A stretch of 21,947 nucleotides of DNA from a virus: IMG/VR virus record IMGVR_UViG_3300015262_000036, positions 1 through 21,947 of that record; one strand, written 5' to 3'. Of this stretch, positions 1 to 7,322 are shown one piece after another (the stretch's first letter is position 1; each line of letters starts with the position of its first letter). A program made the translations under genes and the position numbers. Under the pieces are notes generated by a model. That model did no database searches. It had not been told where the DNA came from and saw nothing but the letters and a program-made list of their open reading frames with translations.

Positions 1-101
1 ATCTTTCAGTCGCTGCCGGTGGAGCCATTGGCTTCCTCGGTGTGACAGCCATCCGCGAGATCGTGATCCGCTTCATTGGTCGCAAGGCGGACACGCTATG
101 A
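1..101 (+). CDS. Putative phage holin, C-terminal end only
   Basis: An open frame enters from the left edge (first full codon at 3) and stops with TGA at 99-101, giving 32 residues. What is visible is a small glycine/alanine-rich hydrophobic segment, then GFLGVTAIREIVIRFIGRKA, ending in a basic, charged tail. This matches the C-terminus of the holin families common in Pseudomonas phages, where a membrane helix is followed by a short cytoplasmic basic tail. The stop codon overlaps the Rz start (ATGA at 98-101), as expected inside a lysis cassette. The holin would permeabilise the inner membrane at the end of infection. With most of the protein outside the window, membrane topology and class cannot be judged, and another small lysis-cassette membrane protein is possible. 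Confidence 0.5.
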   Translation, partial: LSVAAGGAIGFLGVTAIREIVIRFIGRKADTL

Positions 102-475
102 AGGCCTTCGCCGCTGCCGCCATCATCGCCCTGGTTGCCTGCCTACTGATCGGCATCCAGCACTACCAGGTCATCGCGCTTGAAGCTCAGGTAACGATCG
201 AGGCCAAGAGCAAAGACGACGCCATCGCGGCCAACGCCGAGAGCATGGCAACGATCACCACCCTACAGGCCGAAGCCAAACGCAATGCGGCCTACAGCGC
301 CGACCTGGCCAAACGAATCAAGGCCAGCGAAGACAAAGCCAAGAAGGCGAGGAAAGACTTTGAGACTCTCAAACGAAACAGCAAGCCTGTTCGCGATTGG
401 GCTGCTCAGCCTTTGCCTGACGGGTTGCGCGGCAAGCCAGCCGGTAGTGACAAAGACGTCCGCCCTAAGAATTGA
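98..475 (+). CDS. Rz: Rz-like inner-membrane spanin subunit
   Basis: 125 aa. Residues 3-20 form one hydrophobic signal-anchor helix. A long, strongly charged, Ala/Lys/Glu-rich stretch (about 27-95) follows and is probably a periplasmic coiled coil, then a short Pro/Gly-rich tail. This is the architecture of the i-spanin Rz, which links inner to outer membrane with its partner Rz1 and completes lysis by fusing the membranes. The start overlaps the stop of the upstream holin-like gene (ATGA). The out-of-frame lipoprotein nested in the 3' part of this gene (Rz1) is the strongest support, because nested Rz/Rz1 pairs are characteristic. No endolysin gene lies between the holin-like frame and this gene. 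Identification is by architecture and context rather than sequence similarity, since spanins diverge strongly. Confidence 0.85.
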   Translation: MKAFAAAAIIALVACLLIGIQHYQVIALEAQVTIEAKSKDDAIAANAESMATITTLQAEAKRNAAYSADLAKRIKASEDKAKKARKDFETLKRNSKPVRDWAAQPLPDGLRGKPAGSDKDVRPKN

Positions 476-629
476 AGCCCCTGAGCTGATTCCGTGTGAG
501 CGGGTAGAGGACGACTCTGACCTGCTCGACAACGGCTCGCTGTGGGATCTGAAGGACCAAGCCATCAAGCTGCTAGACACCTGCGCTGACCAAGTGGATG
601 CGCAGATCGTTCGCAGCAAGAGCAAATGA
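360..629 (+). CDS. Rz1: Rz1-like outer-membrane lipoprotein spanin (TTG start, overlaps Rz)
   Basis: Read in a different frame from Rz and starting inside it. The frame is open from an ATG at 285, but that start would place 25 mostly basic and proline-rich residues before the signal sequence. The TTG at 360 is preferred: GAGGA lies at 349-353, six bases upstream, and the product then begins MRLSNETASLFAIGLLSLC, a standard signal peptide ending in the lipobox L-T-G-C. The protein is 89 aa, with lipidated Cys at residue 23. The mature part carries further cysteines and an acidic region, and extends about 150 bases beyond the end of Rz. As o-spanin it would sit in the outer membrane and bind Rz through the periplasm. 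The start codon is an inference from the ribosome-binding site and signal-peptide fit. Confidence 0.8.
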   Translation: MRLSNETASLFAIGLLSLCLTGCAASQPVVTKTSALRIEAPELIPCERVEDDSDLLDNGSLWDLKDQAIKLLDTCADQVDAQIVRSKSK

Positions 630-630
630 C

Positions 631-750
631 ATGCCGGCCGACATCCTGACTCATTTGTGGCTGGGGTTCCTGGTCGTTCTGGCGTGTGGCGTCCTGTACG
701 GGATTCGCAAGCTGGATCGACGGCAGCGGATGGCGAAGGGCGAGATCTGA
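631..750 (+). CDS. Small single-pass membrane protein, function unknown
   Basis: 39 aa: MPADILTHLWLGFL, then VVLACGVLYG and a basic tail (IRKLDRRQRMAKGEI). One hydrophobic helix spans about residues 8-25 with a positively charged C-terminus, so an N-out/C-in single-pass topology is likely. The ATG lies one base after the Rz1 stop (TGA 627-629), which suggests translational coupling. No strong Shine-Dalgarno motif is seen, only purine-rich sequence in the Rz1 tail (agcaagagcaaa). The position next to the lysis genes and before the terminase suggests a lysis-related or late-gene accessory role, but nothing in the sequence proves one. I do not recognise a named family. Its reality rests on compact spacing and the clean membrane pattern. 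Confidence 0.55.
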   Translation: MPADILTHLWLGFLVVLACGVLYGIRKLDRRQRMAKGEI

Positions 751-813
751 TTGTCTCGCGCTACGAATTCATAAAGCGCAAAACGTGGCGCGGATAAGTG
801 GGAGTGGCGAAGA

Positions 814-948
814 GTGACCAAACGCAACTGGTCGGTATCGGTAGCAGGCCACAAGCCATTCCCGATGCTGACCCTTGATCGAGCGCTGAGCCATGACGAC
901 GCATTGGCGTTCGCCCGGTCGATCTGGCCGGCCTGCACGGTTGCATGA
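814..948 (+). CDS. Small hypothetical protein (44 aa, GTG start)
   Basis: The frame begins GTG at 814, with GGAG at 801-804 (nine-base spacing), and ends TGA at 946-948. The product starts with M(V)TKRNWSVSVAGHKPFPML, continues with an acidic/histidine turn (LSHDDALAFARSIWP) and ends in ACTVA. The pattern W-S-V-x-V-x-G-x-K-P-F, then an A-L-A-x-A-R-x-I-W-P helix, resembles very short hypothetical proteins that I recall from Pseudomonas phage and prophage genomes just upstream of terminase genes. I cannot verify that here. The predicted fold is a short beta hairpin plus one helix. It is soluble, with no signal or membrane segment. It is isolated between two non-coding stretches, so it may have its own expression. 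Function unknown; a chance frame cannot be excluded. Confidence 0.5.
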   Translation: MTKRNWSVSVAGHKPFPMLTLDRALSHDDALAFARSIWPACTVA

Positions 949-1043
949 CCGTATCCCCTGAGCGCATTCGCTGAGTGCGCTGACGAGATACCAACACCAT
1001 CAACCGATAACCTGACAGGGCATCAACGTCTCAAGGAATCCCT
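949..1043 (+). other. Intergenic gap upstream of the terminase genes
   Basis: No open frame of useful length is visible here. A six-base perfect inverted repeat (AGCGCA at 961-966 and TGCGCT at 976-981, nine-base loop) has no following T-run, so it is not an intrinsic terminator. AAGGA at 1033-1037 is the ribosome-binding site of the small terminase. In many tailed phages the packaging start site lies near or inside the small terminase gene, so the gap is a candidate for part of it. No recognisable cos or pac signature is seen. Confidence 0.35.
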
Positions 1044-1700
1044 ATGGCGCTGACAGCAAAACAGCAGCGCTTCGTCGACGAGTACCTGACAGATCTGAAT
1101 GCCACGCAAGCCGCTATCCGTGCGGGGTACAGCGAGAAGACCGCTAGATCCATCAGCAACGAGAACATGACAAAACCTGACATTCAGGCGGCTATCGCAA
1201 AAGGCATGCAGGCGCGATCAGGGCGGGTTGAGATAACCCAGGACATGGTGCTGCGCGAACTGGCCAAGATCGGTTTCAGTGACATCCGTAAGGTGGTTCG
1301 CTGGGGTGAGACGCAAGTCCGCATGATCGACGGCGAGGAAGGCGAGACTGAGGACATGGTTCCTTATCACGGCCTGGCACTGATCGACTCGACCGAGATT
1401 GACGACAACACCGCGGGCGCCATTGCCGAGGTATCCCAAGGCAAGGATGGCCTCAAGGTCAAGCTGCACGACAAGAAGGGCGCCCTGGTCGATATCGGGC
1501 GGCACCTTGGCATGTTCTCCGCTCCATCGCATGTCGAGCTTGATGCTGAGTTGAAGCGCATCGAGGTCGAGAACAAGCGCTTATTGAATGAGAAGCTGCG
1601 CCGAGAGCTGAATCCGCCGAAGGACGACACTCCCGACCACGCTGTCGCCGAGTACACACTGAGCCCAGACGAAGATGTCCCAACTTCCCCGCACCTATGA
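1044..1700 (+). CDS. terS: Terminase small subunit (Terminase_2 family)
   Basis: 218 aa. The N-terminus MALTAKQQRFVDEYLTDLNA followed by TQAAIRAGYSEKTAR is the signature of the Terminase_2 family: a helix-turn-helix DNA-binding region at about residues 18-50. The middle (about 60-150) contains the family's conserved D-I-R-x-V and KLHDKKGALVDIGRHLGMF segments. The C-terminal part (about 165-200) is a charged predicted helix suited to oligomerisation. The protein recognises the packaging site on concatemeric phage DNA and delivers it to the large subunit. AAGGA lies six bases before the ATG. The 3' end overlaps terL by 26 bases, which indicates coupled translation. The length is ordinary for the family. 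Confidence 0.93.
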   Translation: MALTAKQQRFVDEYLTDLNATQAAIRAGYSEKTARSISNENMTKPDIQAAIAKGMQARSGRVEITQDMVLRELAKIGFSDIRKVVRWGETQVRMIDGEEGETEDMVPYHGLALIDSTEIDDNTAGAIAEVSQGKDGLKVKLHDKKGALVDIGRHLGMFSAPSHVELDAELKRIEVENKRLLNEKLRRELNPPKDDTPDHAVAEYTLSPDEDVPTSPHL

Positions 1701-2991
1701 CGCGCCGGTACAGCTGACGCCGAAACAGGCGAACATTTATGTTTGGGGGTTCCAGCCTAATGCTCGTTTCCGCGATGCGGTATGCGGGCGCCGGTTTGGC
1801 AAGACCTTCTTGGGTAAGGCTGAGATGCGCAGAGCTGCGCGCCTGGCTGCTGAGTGGGGCGTAAGCGTCGAAGATGAGATCTGGTACGCCGCTCCGACGC
1901 AGAAGCAGGCCCGCCGGGTTTTCTGGCGTCGACTGAAGCAGGCTATCCCGAAGTCATGGCTTGATTGCAAGCCGAACGAAACAGACATGCTGATCACCCT
2001 TCGCAGCGGGCACTTACTGCGCTGCGTGGGGCTTGAGAACTACGACGACCTGCGCGGCTCCGGCCTGTTCTTTGTGCTGGTGGACGAATGGGCCGACTGT
2101 AAGTACCAAGCCTGGGAAGAAGTCCTTCGGCCGATGCTCTCGACATGCACCTATACGGTGGCAGGCGAGCGTCGGAAGGGCGGCCATGCACTGCGCATTG
2201 GCACGCCGAAGGGGTTCAACCATTGCTACGACACCTTTCTCGACGGCAAACCGGGCCATGAGCCCGACCACAAGAGCTGGCTCTACACCTCGCTTGATGG
2301 CGGCAACGTACCAGCCGAAGAACTGGATGCAGCCCGTCGCAAGATGGATCCGCGCACCTTCCGGCAAGAGTACGAAGCCAGCTTCGAGAACTATGCCGGG
2401 GTCGTTTATTACACCTTCCATCGCGAAGAGTGTCGGACGACCGAGCGAATCAAGCCAGGCGAGGCGCTGCACATCGGCATGGACTTCAACGTCATGAAGA
2501 TGAGCGCAGTGGTCTATGTCGTACGCGACGGCCTGCCACTGGCCTTGGATGAATTCAAGGAGGGCCGCGACACGCCGGACATGATCGAGAAGATCCAGAA
2601 ACGATTCCCTGATCACTCGATAGCGGTCTACCCGGATGCCAGCGGCCAGAACACCAGCAGCAAGAGCGCAAGCGAGTCTGATCTATCCCTGCTGAAAAAG
2701 GCAGGCTTCACGGTCGTCGTGGATTCGTCCAACCCGGCCGTAAAGGATCGGGTCAACTCGATGAATGCCGTCCTGCTGAACAGCTATGGCGAGCGCCGCC
2801 TGAAAGTGAACACCGATCAATGCCCGACGCTGACCCAGTGCCTGGAGCGCCAGATCTACAACGACAAGGGCGAGCCTGACAAGAAGGGCGGCTATGACCA
2901 CATGGTCGATGCTGCCGGCTACTTCATTGCCAAGCGATACCCAATCAAAGCACGCACAGGCGGAACGCGCCGTATTGGAGGATTGGCCTGA
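1675..2991 (+). CDS. terL: Terminase large subunit (ATPase and nuclease)
   Basis: 438 aa. The N-terminal ATPase domain has Walker A GRRFGKT at residues 38-44 and a Walker B hydrophobic strand ending V-D-E (D137, E138). The C-terminal RNase H-like nuclease domain has its acidic residues at D270 (GMDFNV), D321 (YPDASG) and D408/D412 (YDHMVDAAGY). This is the two-domain motor that pumps DNA through the portal and cuts the concatemer. The start lies inside terS, and no good Shine-Dalgarno motif precedes it, so it probably depends on ribosomes finishing terS. The stop overlaps the portal ATG by one base (TGATG at 2989-2993). All catalytic motifs are intact. Whether packaging is cos or headful type cannot be told from this sequence alone. 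Confidence 0.96.
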   Translation: MSQLPRTYDAPVQLTPKQANIYVWGFQPNARFRDAVCGRRFGKTFLGKAEMRRAARLAAEWGVSVEDEIWYAAPTQKQARRVFWRRLKQAIPKSWLDCKPNETDMLITLRSGHLLRCVGLENYDDLRGSGLFFVLVDEWADCKYQAWEEVLRPMLSTCTYTVAGERRKGGHALRIGTPKGFNHCYDTFLDGKPGHEPDHKSWLYTSLDGGNVPAEELDAARRKMDPRTFRQEYEASFENYAGVVYYTFHREECRTTERIKPGEALHIGMDFNVMKMSAVVYVVRDGLPLALDEFKEGRDTPDMIEKIQKRFPDHSIAVYPDASGQNTSSKSASESDLSLLKKAGFTVVVDSSNPAVKDRVNSMNAVLLNSYGERRLKVNTDQCPTLTQCLERQIYNDKGEPDKKGGYDHMVDAAGYFIAKRYPIKARTGGTRRIGGLA

Positions 2992-4373
2992 TGCCAGTGC
3001 AATCAACAAACCCGGACTTCGACGCACACATTGCCGAATGGCGAATGATGGATGACGCGCTCGAAGGCGAAGGCGCCATCAAGCGTAATGACCGGAACCT
3101 GCCAAAGCCGAGCGGCATGGTCGAAGCCGAAAAGCTCGACGCCACCGGCAACAAGTACCTGTACCAGAACTACACCGACCGGGCGCAGTACGAGCACTGG
3201 GTGCGTGACTCGCTGCGGTCGATGATGGGCTTGGTGTCGCGGCTGGTTCCAGAGATTGAACTGCCTTCCGGGCTGAAAGGCCTGGAAGGCAATGCGACCT
3301 CTGACGGCTTCGGCCTGAAGCAGCTGTTCTTTCGCATGGTCCGCCAGGCTATTTCCCATGGCCGTGTGCCGCTGGTAGTGAACATTGACGAGACTGGCGA
3401 GCCGTATTTCTCCACCTACGCCACGCGAAACGCAATCAACTGGAAGGTTGGAGCTATGGGCGGGCGACAGGATCTGGTCCTGGCTGTGTTCATCGAGTTC
3501 AGAGACAACAAGGAAGACGAGTTCGACCACGACTGCAAAATGGTCTATCGCGTCTTCAAGATGCTCGACGGTGTCTGCCATAGCGAAGTGCTGAGTGAAG
3601 ACGGCTCGGTGCTGGAGGGATTGAAGCCCCTGGGCACTACCGGCGCGAATAACCGATTGGTCAAGGGCCTGGCATACCTGCCGGTCATTTACTGCGGCTC
3701 GACAGACAACTCTCCAGAAGTGGACGAAGTTCCGCTGCTGACGATGGCCCGCGCTGCGCTCAAGTCCTACCAGCTCAGCGCCGACTACTTCACTTCGCTG
3801 CACCAGACCAGTCACCCGCAACCATGGGTGTCGGGCATGGATGAGTCTATCGAGCTGAGTGTCACCGGGCCGTCCGCTGCCTGGGATCTTGGCCCGCTCG
3901 GAAAATGCGGCTACCTGGAGTTCAAGGGTGCCGGCGTCGAAGCCGTTCGCACCGCAATGGAAGATCAGAAGGGCGCCGCTCTTGAGGCTGGTGCCAAAGT
4001 GATGGACGTAGGCGGCACTGAGTCGGGGGAAGCCCGCAAAACCCGCCAGAACGACCAGCACGCGACCCTGCACAGCATTGTCGTGACAGTTGCCGAGGCC
4101 ATGGAGCAGGGCATTCGATATGCAGCCGAGTGGAAGGGTTACGACCCCAAGCAGGTGAAGTTTGCGGTCAAGCCTGAATTCATCATCCCGGCAGTCGACG
4201 GGCAGGTTCTTACAGAGCTTCAGAAGGCCGTCATGGCTGGAACAGTGAGCGCAGATACCTACTGGATGTACCTGACCACCGGGAAGCTGCCGGAGCGGGC
4301 CTACGCCGACGAGATCAAGGTTATGACTATCGAAGGACAGTCCGGGCAGCGAGGCGTAGGGCTAGAGGAATAA
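2991..4373 (+). CDS. Phage portal protein (DUF4055 type)
   Basis: 460 aa, directly coupled to terL by a one-base overlap. The acidic N-terminus is followed by the portal-like segment LYQNYTDRAQYEHWVRDSLR and, at about residue 120, the basic HGRVPLVVNIDE region. The C-terminal half contains an Ala/Glu-rich helix pair (EAMEQGIRYAAEW) like the portal stem and crown, and ends in a loosely structured acidic tail. The features and length fit the DUF4055 family, which occupies the portal position between terL and the MuF-type head protein in many Pseudomonas siphophages. The protein forms the dodecameric ring through which DNA enters and leaves and to which terminase and the head-tail adaptor dock. 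The position between terminase and minor head protein is diagnostic. Confidence 0.9.
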   Translation: MPVQSTNPDFDAHIAEWRMMDDALEGEGAIKRNDRNLPKPSGMVEAEKLDATGNKYLYQNYTDRAQYEHWVRDSLRSMMGLVSRLVPEIELPSGLKGLEGNATSDGFGLKQLFFRMVRQAISHGRVPLVVNIDETGEPYFSTYATRNAINWKVGAMGGRQDLVLAVFIEFRDNKEDEFDHDCKMVYRVFKMLDGVCHSEVLSEDGSVLEGLKPLGTTGANNRLVKGLAYLPVIYCGSTDNSPEVDEVPLLTMARAALKSYQLSADYFTSLHQTSHPQPWVSGMDESIELSVTGPSAAWDLGPLGKCGYLEFKGAGVEAVRTAMEDQKGAALEAGAKVMDVGGTESGEARKTRQNDQHATLHSIVVTVAEAMEQGIRYAAEWKGYDPKQVKFAVKPEFIIPAVDGQVLTELQKAVMAGTVSADTYWMYLTTGKLPERAYADEIKVMTIEGQSGQRGVGLEE

Positions 4374-4376
4374 ACC

Positions 4377-5438
4377 ATGGGCAGCGACCAGATCAGCGAC
4401 ACGATCCGCAACGCAGTCCTACTGGAAAGCCTCAAGTCCAGCGAGGTCGAGAAGTTCGAGCCGTTTCTGCGGCAGATTGATCGGTCACTGCGCGAGCAGC
4501 TTGGCAAGTCGGAACTGACTGAGTTCAAGCGGGCCAGGCTGGAGGCGATGCTTGCCCAGGTGGACGAAGCGCTTGGGGCGATCCTCGGCGAGTTCACCGA
4601 CCAACTACAACTTGACCTTATGGATGTTGCGGCATGGCAGGCAGGCGCTGAGGCTTCCGTGGTCGCAGCCGTCGTGCCTAGCTATACCGCGACCATCCCT
4701 GCGCTATCAACGCTCAAGACGGCCGCATTCAGGTCGCCGCTAGGGGTAAAGGGTGCAGATGGCGGAAAGCTGCTGACTCCCTTCATTGAAGACTGGAGCA
4801 AGTCGGAGCGATCCCGCGTCACTGGGGCGATCCGGCAAGGCTGGTTCGAGGGCAAGACGAACTCCGAGATCATGCGCACCCTGCGCGGCACCAAGGATAT
4901 GAAGTACACGGACGGCTTGCTGGCCATCACCAGCCGCAACGCCGAGGCCGTGACACGCACCGCGATTCAGCACGTCGCGGGCCAGGCGCGCAATCAGTTC
5001 GCCAGGCAGAACGGCGACATTGTGCGGGGCGTCAAGATCATTGCGACCCTGGACGGACGGACGACGGCTTATTGCAGATCCGCAGATGGCACCGAGTACG
5101 CGATAGACGAAGGGCCTCGGCCCCCGTTTCACATTCGCTGCCGGACCTCTTTCATTCTGCTGCTAAAGGACGCCCTGTCTCTTGGAGCGCTGGCTGATCG
5201 GGCGAGCATGAACGGCCAGGTCAAGGCTGACACTACTTATTACGAGTGGATCAAGACACAGCCGGCGGCCTTTCAGGACGCGGTCATCGGCAAGGCCAGG
5301 GCGAAGCTGTTCCGCGATGGCGGCATGACGCCAGAACAGTTCTCTGACCTGCAGATCGGCAACAACTTCAAGCCGCGCACGCTCGACCAGCTCCGGCAGA
5401 TGGTGCCCGAGGCGTTCGAGCGGGCAGGGCTCAACTAA
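4377..5438 (+). CDS. Minor head protein, SPP1 gp7 / MuF family
   Basis: 353 aa. The start ATG is three bases after the portal stop with AGAGGA upstream. The N-terminal half is helical and charged. The C-terminal half carries the MuF/SPP1-gp7 signature: IATLDGRTTAYCRSADGTEY, with C233, then PPFHIRCRT with H252 and C255. The Cys/His set is the conserved metal-site-like motif of the family. These proteins enter the prohead at the portal vertex in few copies and are thought to influence DNA ejection. No extra toxin-like domain is fused at the C-terminus, which happens in some relatives; after the motif only about 98 ordinary residues follow. A terminator hairpin lies downstream, so this gene ends the packaging sub-block. 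Confidence 0.92.
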   Translation: MGSDQISDTIRNAVLLESLKSSEVEKFEPFLRQIDRSLREQLGKSELTEFKRARLEAMLAQVDEALGAILGEFTDQLQLDLMDVAAWQAGAEASVVAAVVPSYTATIPALSTLKTAAFRSPLGVKGADGGKLLTPFIEDWSKSERSRVTGAIRQGWFEGKTNSEIMRTLRGTKDMKYTDGLLAITSRNAEAVTRTAIQHVAGQARNQFARQNGDIVRGVKIIATLDGRTTAYCRSADGTEYAIDEGPRPPFHIRCRTSFILLLKDALSLGALADRASMNGQVKADTTYYEWIKTQPAAFQDAVIGKARAKLFRDGGMTPEQFSDLQIGNNFKPRTLDQLRQMVPEAFERAGLN

Positions 5439-5487
5439 TGCGCGCCACGATTTGCCAATAGTCATTTCGTAGCGCGAAGAATTCTAG

Positions 5488-5511
5488 CCTCGCCAATGGC
5501 GGGGTTTTTTT
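5488..5511 (+). terminator. Intrinsic terminator before the scaffold/capsid genes
   Basis: CCTCGCC (5488-5494) pairs with GGCGGGG (5498-5504) in seven base pairs with one G-U wobble and a three-base loop, followed by seven T. Just behind it GCTCGC (5514-5519) and GCGAGC (5523-5528) form a second small hairpin. The CTCGC in that second arm could also pair with GCGGG of the terminator stem. It lies within the late unit, so it must be read through or bypassed, or scaffold and capsid have a further promoter that I cannot identify. Confidence 0.85.
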
Positions 5512-5553
5512 ATGCTCGCAAGGCGAGCCGGCCAACCCTAAGGAGTGTGCCAA

Positions 5554-6291
5554 GTGGCAGAAGAAAACCAGATTGATCTTGAAGACCCGGCAGTAAAAAC
5601 CGCCATCGCCGCCGCAGTTGACGCAGCGACTACAGGTCTAAAGAACAAGAACACCGAGCTGCTTGGCTCGCTGCGGACCACCAAAACCGAGCTTGAAGGC
5701 TTCAAGACTCAGTTCGAAGGTCTGGACATCGAGGCGGTGAAGGGCCTGCTGAACAAGGTTGGCCAGGACGAAGAAACCAAGCTGATCGCCGAGGGCAAGC
5801 TGGATGAGGTGATCACTCGCCGCACTGAGCGCCTGCGCGGCGACTACGACACCAAGCTGGCCGCTGAGAAATCCCGAGCCGACAAGGCTGAAGCCTTCGC
5901 TGCCAAGTACAGCGACAAGGTGCTTGCCGACTCCATCCGCGCTGCTGCCATCAAGGCCGGCGCACTCCCTGAAGCTGCTGAGGACATCATTCTCCGTGCA
6001 CGGGGCACTTTCAAGCTCAGCGAAGACGGCGAGGCGATTGCCACTGACCGAGACGGCGAAGTCGTTTACGGCAAGGACGGCAAGACCCCGCTGTCACCGT
6101 TCGAATGGGCGGAATCGCTGCGTGAAACAGCTACACACCTCTGGCCAAGGGCTCAGGGTGCCGGACAGACCGGCGACAACGGTGGCAAGGCCACGAAGAA
6201 ATGGGGCGAGTACACGGAAACCGAGCGCGCCGCGCTTGCCCGTGACAACCCGGATGCATTCAAACGACTTCTGACCACCAAAGGAACTTAA
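5554..6291 (+). CDS. Capsid scaffolding protein
   Basis: 245 aa from GTG at 5554. AAGGAG at 5540-5545 sits eight bases upstream, so this start is preferred to the GTG at 5545, which overlaps the ribosome-binding site itself. The product is highly acidic and basic, almost free of aromatic residues in its first half, and predicted to be helical or coiled-coil from about residue 10 to 130. A short ordered region (KLSEDGEAIATDRDGEVVYG) and a C-terminal helix-turn-helix-like tail (KKWGEYTETERAALARDN) follow. This composition and the position immediately before the major capsid gene are typical of phage scaffolding proteins, which guide capsid assembly and leave or are degraded before packaging. 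No protease domain is visible. Confidence 0.87.
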   Translation: MAEENQIDLEDPAVKTAIAAAVDAATTGLKNKNTELLGSLRTTKTELEGFKTQFEGLDIEAVKGLLNKVGQDEETKLIAEGKLDEVITRRTERLRGDYDTKLAAEKSRADKAEAFAAKYSDKVLADSIRAAAIKAGALPEAAEDIILRARGTFKLSEDGEAIATDRDGEVVYGKDGKTPLSPFEWAESLRETATHLWPRAQGAGQTGDNGGKATKKWGEYTETERAALARDNPDAFKRLLTTKGT

Positions 6292-6294
6292 TCC

Positions 6295-7272
6295 ATGGCA
6301 ACTACGCAACTGACCGACATCTTCGTCGGCGACTACTACGCCTCCCTGGCGCCGGTTAACAGCCCGGAAAAAACAGCTGTCTACGAGTCGGGCATTGTCA
6401 TGCGCTCGCCCGTGCTGGACGCCATCGCCTCCGGCAGCCAAGGCACTGCCGAAATCAGCTACTGGCAGGATCTGGACGCCGACGAGGCGCCCAACGTCAG
6501 CAACGACGACCCGAACGACCAGGGCGAAGTCGGCAAAGTCACCCAGGACAGCATGCGTGCGCGCGTTCTGTACCTCAACAAAGGCTACGGCGTAACCGAC
6601 CTGACTGCCGAGCTGGCCAACACCGAGCCTCAGCAGCAGATCCGCAACCGCTTCGGCACCTACTGGACTCGCCAGTGGCAGCGTTACCTGCTGGGCGCGT
6701 CTCGCGGCATCATCGCCTCGAACATCGCGAACAACGCGGGCGATATGGTTGTTGATGCTGGCGCGACCATCAGCGCTACTGCATTCCAGGATGCGGCCTT
6801 CACTGCCGGCGATGCCGCTGACCAGTTCGGCGCCATCGGTGTGCACTCGGTCGTGATGAACCAGATGGTCAAGCAGGATCTGATCGAGTACCTGCGCGAT
6901 GCCGACGGCAAGATCATCCTGGCTACCTACCTGGGCAAGCCTGTGTTCATGGATGACGGCCTGACCTATGGCCCGGGCCAGTACCTGTCCGTGTTCTTCG
7001 GTCAGGGCGCGTTCGGCTACGGCGAAGGCAATCCGAAAATGCCGGTCGAGCTGGAGCGTAAGCCAGGCGGCGGCAACGGCGGCGGTGCTGAAGTGTTGTG
7101 GGAGCGTAAAACCTACATCCTGCAGCCGGCTGGCTTCAGCTGGAAAGGCTCCGAGGCGCAAAACCTCAGCCCGACTGCGGTGCAATACGCGGCCGCAGCC
7201 AGCTGGGAACGCGTGTTCGACCGCAAGCAGGTTCCTTTCGCTGCTGTGATCAGCGGCACCGTAACCCCGTAA
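6295..7272 (+). CDS. Major capsid protein (Gp13-like, HK97 fold)
   Basis: 325 aa. AAGGA (6281-6285) precedes the ATG by nine bases, and the gene starts three bases after the scaffold stop. The N-terminal pattern TQLTDIFVGDYYASLAPVNS, then EKTAVYESGIVMRSPVLDA, then ISYWQDLDADEAPNVSND is characteristic of the Gp13-like major capsid family, in which a short strand-rich arm precedes the HK97-type core. A central helix (RQWQRYLLGASRGIIASNIA) and a Gly-rich loop (about 255-265) fit the A- and P-domain layout. It is the main shell subunit, expected to be the most abundant product of the block. The intact length and the preceding scaffold support the call. A GC-rich hairpin without T-run follows the gene. 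Confidence 0.93.
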   Translation: MATTQLTDIFVGDYYASLAPVNSPEKTAVYESGIVMRSPVLDAIASGSQGTAEISYWQDLDADEAPNVSNDDPNDQGEVGKVTQDSMRARVLYLNKGYGVTDLTAELANTEPQQQIRNRFGTYWTRQWQRYLLGASRGIIASNIANNAGDMVVDAGATISATAFQDAAFTAGDAADQFGAIGVHSVVMNQMVKQDLIEYLRDADGKIILATYLGKPVFMDDGLTYGPGQYLSVFFGQGAFGYGEGNPKMPVELERKPGGGNGGGAEVLWERKTYILQPAGFSWKGSEAQNLSPTAVQYAAAASWERVFDRKQVPFAAVISGTVTP

Positions 7273-7284
7273 TCCACCACCGGT

Positions 7285-7304
7285 GGGGCGCCTGAGTGCG
7301 CCCC
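7285..7304 (+). other. GC-rich hairpin after the major capsid gene
   Basis: GGGGCGC (7285-7291) and GCGCCCC (7298-7304) form a perfect seven-base-pair stem with loop CTGAGT. The palindrome CCACCGGTGG (7277-7286) abuts it and would compete for two bases. No T-run follows, so this is not a standard intrinsic terminator. It may shield the capsid mRNA 3' end or slow read-through; that role is inferred. Confidence 0.6.
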
Positions 7305-7322
7305 GCCAGCACGGAGAAAAGC

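Noticed and set aside
3003-4073. 356-codon minus-strand frame opposite the portal gene
   Set aside because: Shadow of the portal coding frame; no ribosome-binding site or family pattern.
5545-5553. Scaffold start at GTG 5545
   Set aside because: That GTG overlaps the AAGGAG site itself; GTG 5554 has correct spacing.
6094-7185. 363-codon open frame on the minus strand opposite scaffold and capsid
   Set aside because: It lies opposite well-supported genes and its translation has no recognisable domain. Long antisense frames are expected in GC-rich coding DNA whose codons avoid the reverse-complement stops.
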